Shown here one piece after another: positions 11,596-13,992 of a stretch of 13,992 nucleotides of DNA (positions are counted from its first letter, which is position 1; each line of letters starts with the position of its first letter). This DNA comes from an uncultured Bacteroidota bacterium. Lineage in GTDB: Bacteria > Bacteroidota > Bacteroidia > Flavobacteriales > Flavobacteriaceae. The notes beneath the pieces were generated by a model. It worked only from the letters and a program-made list of their open reading frames with translations, had not been told where the DNA came from and did no database searches. The stretch spans positions 1 to 13,992 of the forward strand of contig CAIJFC010000021.1 of assembly GCA_903819815.1 (NCBI GenBank). Reading direction: 5' to 3'. The translations under genes and the position numbers were made by a program.

Positions 11596-13992
11596 TTACA
11601 AATTTACAACGTTAATTTCTTTTCCTATATAGACTAACGCTTTTTTGGTTACTTTTAGTCCCATTTTTTCAATTGCATTTTGATAATTTTCCAATTGAAG
11701 TTGGTACTTTTGATTGTGTGTTCCTGTTTTATAATCTAAAAGATAGACTTCCTTGTTTTTGGTCAAAACCATTCGATCCGGCTTGATTGTTTTTCCTTCT
11801 TTTTGAATTATTGCTTGTTCGTTTAGAATTTCATTATCCGTAGAAAAATAACTTTCTAATTCTTTATTATTTACAATTTCTTGAATACTTTTAAAAACAA
11901 CTTCTTTTTGAGTTATGGTAATTAATCCATTTTCAATTGCTTTTAGTACTGCTAAATCTATATCGGATGCTGTTTTTACAAATGATAATATTTCATGAAT
12001 TATGTTCCCGTATTCAATTGCTTCTTGCTGATGTGTTCCCCACATCAAAGCTTCGCGTTGGGCTATTTTTATATTTTTAGGATCTAATACCTGGCTAATA
12101 ATAGGAATTGTATTGGTTTCATCAGTTACTGAAATTACTTTTGATAATTTAGTTCTATTTCCAAATTCATATTCTAAAACACTTGGATTGTATACTTCAA
12201 TAGCAATTAAATACTCAATAAAAAACGAAGCCGTATTATACGGATATTTGCCTTCTTTATTGGGTTCTAAATATTGGGAGATCACATACAATTGTTCTTC
12301 AGCACGAGTTAAAGCCACATACAAAACATTGATATTGTCGAGCAATTCTTCTTGTTTTTTTTCTTGAAATACCGTCGCCGCGTCTTCTCCAAAATTCTCA
12401 ACCGAACTACTATTATCAATTAAAACTTTTGGCAAACCAAAGGTTTCTTGTTCTGCATCAAGCCACAATTTATCTTTTGGCTTACGCGCATAATCTTCGT
12501 CTGCAAATGGCATAATTACCACTGGAAATTCCAACCCTTTCGATTTATGAATGGTCATTATTCGGATGGCATTTTTCCCTTCGGGTGACGGAATACTGAA
12601 TTTGTCTTTGTTTTTATTCCAATAATTTAAAAAATCGGCAATTCCAGCTTGGTTCCGAACGTCTCGTTCTAAAACGATGTCGATGAAGTATTGTACATAT
12701 GAGTTTCCCGAAAGGGTTGGGGATAGGAATTTACTCACAATAATTTCTACCGCTTCATACAACGATTTTTTTCTAATATCTTGAAATGAAAGAGAAATAT
12801 CAAATTCCGATAACCATGCTTCAAATTCATTTTCAATTGATTTTCCTTTTCCTTTCGCTATAAAATCGTGAACGGGCATGCCGCTTTGAACCTGATTCGA
12901 AATATAAAGTAAGAAACTAGCTTTGGCTTCAATGTCAGAACTATTATTTAAATATCTCAAAACATTGATAATCATTTGAACGTCAGTTGAGTTTTGAATC
13001 ATCAACGTTTCAGAGGAAATTATAGGGGTGTTATTTTCAATTAGATAATTTGCGACAGCTGTTCCCTGAGCTCTTTTTCTAGTTAGAATTACAATTTCTT
13101 GGTATTCAAAACCTTCGTTTTTTACTTTTTCAATTGTTTTTAATGTGGCTTGTAAATATTGTTCTATTTTATCCAAAGCATCTTCGTCTTCAGAAGAATT
13201 TTCCAATTTTGGTATAAATGAAATGTTAACATAGCCTCCTTTCTTACTATTTTCTTCTTGACGACTGTGATTTTCGTATAAATCTTGATAATCTAAATTG
13301 GTAAATTCAGTCGATAAATAGTAAAACAACTTATTATTAAAATCAATTACTTGAGAATAGCTTCTATAATTGGTGCCTAATTTAAATAATTCTAACTGAG
13401 GATTATTAAATGGATTTTTACCTTTACTCAATTCAATAAATTGTTCCGCTTTCCCGCCGCGCCATCTATAGATGGATTGTTTTGGATCGCCCACAATCAT
13501 CAAAGTTCCTTTTTCGCCTTCAATTTCGCTTGAAGTGGCGTTATCAATTAGCGGAATTAAATTCTGCCATTGCATTTCGGAAGTATCTTGAAATTCATCT
13601 ATAAAAAAATGTTGGTAGCGTTCGCCTAATCTTTCATAAATAAATGGCGCTGGTTGGTTTTGAATTTCATTATAAATAATTGCATTGAACTCGGCTATTG
13701 AAAGTACATTTTGCTCTTTCTGGATTTTTGCCAATTCATTACTAACGGTATTTAATAAGGAAAGTGGCGTTATATTTTTTAGGAAGGCATTGTAGAATTC
13801 TCTTTTTTCAAATTTTGTATAAATGGTTTCTAAGACACTTAATAATTCCGGAATTATAGCTTCTATTTCTAATTTGTCTTTCGCTGCTTTATTGATTTTG
13901 ATGTCTTCAAATTCATGGTACGTTTTATTGTTTGGGTTGAATTTTTCGACTGAAATAGTATTCAAATGATTGGGAAAGTGCCCTGCAGAAAA
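11596..13992 (-). CDS. addA: AddA-like UvrD/RecB helicase-nuclease (N-terminal part beyond window)
   Basis: The frame is open to the right edge: the codons before the TTG at 13965 read FSAGHFPNH with no stop or ATG, so the gene continues outside and the Walker A motif is not visible. The 798 residues seen hold most SF1A helicase motifs in order: motif II DEFQDT (about 13582-13599), motif III GDPKQSIYRWRGG (13453-13491), motif IV NYRS, motif V TIHKSKGLEFP (about 12520-12553) and motif VI YVALTRAEEQL (about 12293-12325). A C-terminal PD-(D/E)XK nuclease follows: IIHEIL (histidine at 11995-11997), PDRM (aspartate at 11776-11778), DYK (11728-11736) and QLENY. A helicase plus a RecB-family nuclease in one chain defines AddA; it would supply the ATP-driven motor and one nuclease of an AddAB double-strand-break enzyme, with the addB-like gene at 6047-8812 the likely partner. 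kbl follows after 22 bp. Confidence 0.87.
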   Translation of the reverse strand, partial: FSAGHFPNHLNTISVEKFNPNNKTYHEFEDIKINKAAKDKLEIEAIIPELLSVLETIYTKFEKREFYNAFLKNITPLSLLNTVSNELAKIQKEQNVLSIAEFNAIIYNEIQNQPAPFIYERLGERYQHFFIDEFQDTSEMQWQNLIPLIDNATSSEIEGEKGTLMIVGDPKQSIYRWRGGKAEQFIELSKGKNPFNNPQLELFKLGTNYRSYSQVIDFNNKLFYYLSTEFTNLDYQDLYENHSRQEENSKKGGYVNISFIPKLENSSEDEDALDKIEQYLQATLKTIEKVKNEGFEYQEIVILTRKRAQGTAVANYLIENNTPIISSETLMIQNSTDVQMIINVLRYLNNSSDIEAKASFLLYISNQVQSGMPVHDFIAKGKGKSIENEFEAWLSEFDISLSFQDIRKKSLYEAVEIIVSKFLSPTLSGNSYVQYFIDIVLERDVRNQAGIADFLNYWNKNKDKFSIPSPEGKNAIRIMTIHKSKGLEFPVVIMPFADEDYARKPKDKLWLDAEQETFGLPKVLIDNSSSVENFGEDAATVFQEKKQEELLDNINVLYVALTRAEEQLYVISQYLEPNKEGKYPYNTASFFIEYLIAIEVYNPSVLEYEFGNRTKLSKVISVTDETNTIPIISQVLDPKNIKIAQREALMWGTHQQEAIEYGNIIHEILSFVKTASDIDLAVLKAIENGLITITQKEVVFKSIQEIVNNKELESYFSTDNEILNEQAIIQKEGKTIKPDRMVLTKNKEVYLLDYKTGTHNQKYQLQLENYQNAIEKMGLKVTKKALVYIGKEINVVNL
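11599..11606 (-). promoter_or_regulatory. possible -7 promoter box of kbl
   Basis: TAAATTTG matches TAnnTTTG on the minus strand and lies 25 bp before the kbl ATG, within the last codons of the AddA-like gene. No TTG is found at the expected -33 distance, so this is a half-site only. Confidence 0.3.

Noticed and set aside
12113..12367. Plus-strand 84-codon frame
   Set aside because: It is antisense to the AddA-like gene in a region with clear helicase motifs.
13963..13965. TTG as the true start of the AddA-like gene
   Set aside because: The frame is open upstream to the window edge and the helicase Walker A region is still missing, so the gene must begin outside the window.

Overview
The window looks like chromosomal DNA from a member of the Bacteroidota, most likely Flavobacterium or a close relative. 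It is AT-rich, two clear promoters follow the Bacteroidota pattern (TTG/TTTG, a 19-20 bp spacer, TAnnTTTG), recognisable Shine-Dalgarno sequences are scarce, and the gene set fits (b558-type SdhC, a TSP3-repeat OmpA protein, Kbl, paired AddA/AddB-type nucleases, a GxxExxY protein). The genus is inferred from sequence character only.

Left part (1-1632, minus strand): the 5' two thirds or more of a succinate dehydrogenase/fumarate reductase cytochrome b subunit (sdhC, running off the left edge) with its promoter, then a secreted ChaN-like protein of the haem-binding/Tiki fold. Centre-left (1829-5396, plus strand): an HMG-CoA synthase (mevalonate pathway), an aminopeptidase P, a rho-independent terminator, and an alpha/beta hydrolase with its own -7 box.

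The junction at 5394-6049 is the most unusual part. The plus-strand hydrolase and the minus-strand addB-like gene converge on it. It holds a GxxExxY protein gene (PD-(D/E)XK-like), flanked by an inverted repeat (TTTTnACCACAAAAGAA). On the left, the repeat and the last codons of a second GxxExxY copy are present again as a remnant. The stop codon (TAG) of each flanking gene forms the outer edge of the repeat. This resembles a small repeat-bounded cassette that duplicated and partly decayed.

Right part (6047-13992, all minus strand): an AddB-like nuclease subunit, an OmpA-family outer-membrane protein with five calcium-type TSP3 repeats and a near-consensus promoter, glycine C-acetyltransferase (kbl), and most of an AddA-like helicase-nuclease that runs off the right edge. 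AddA and AddB would together process double-strand breaks, although kbl and the separately promoted and terminated ompA gene lie between them. No rRNA, tRNA, CRISPR array or insertion-sequence transposase is visible.
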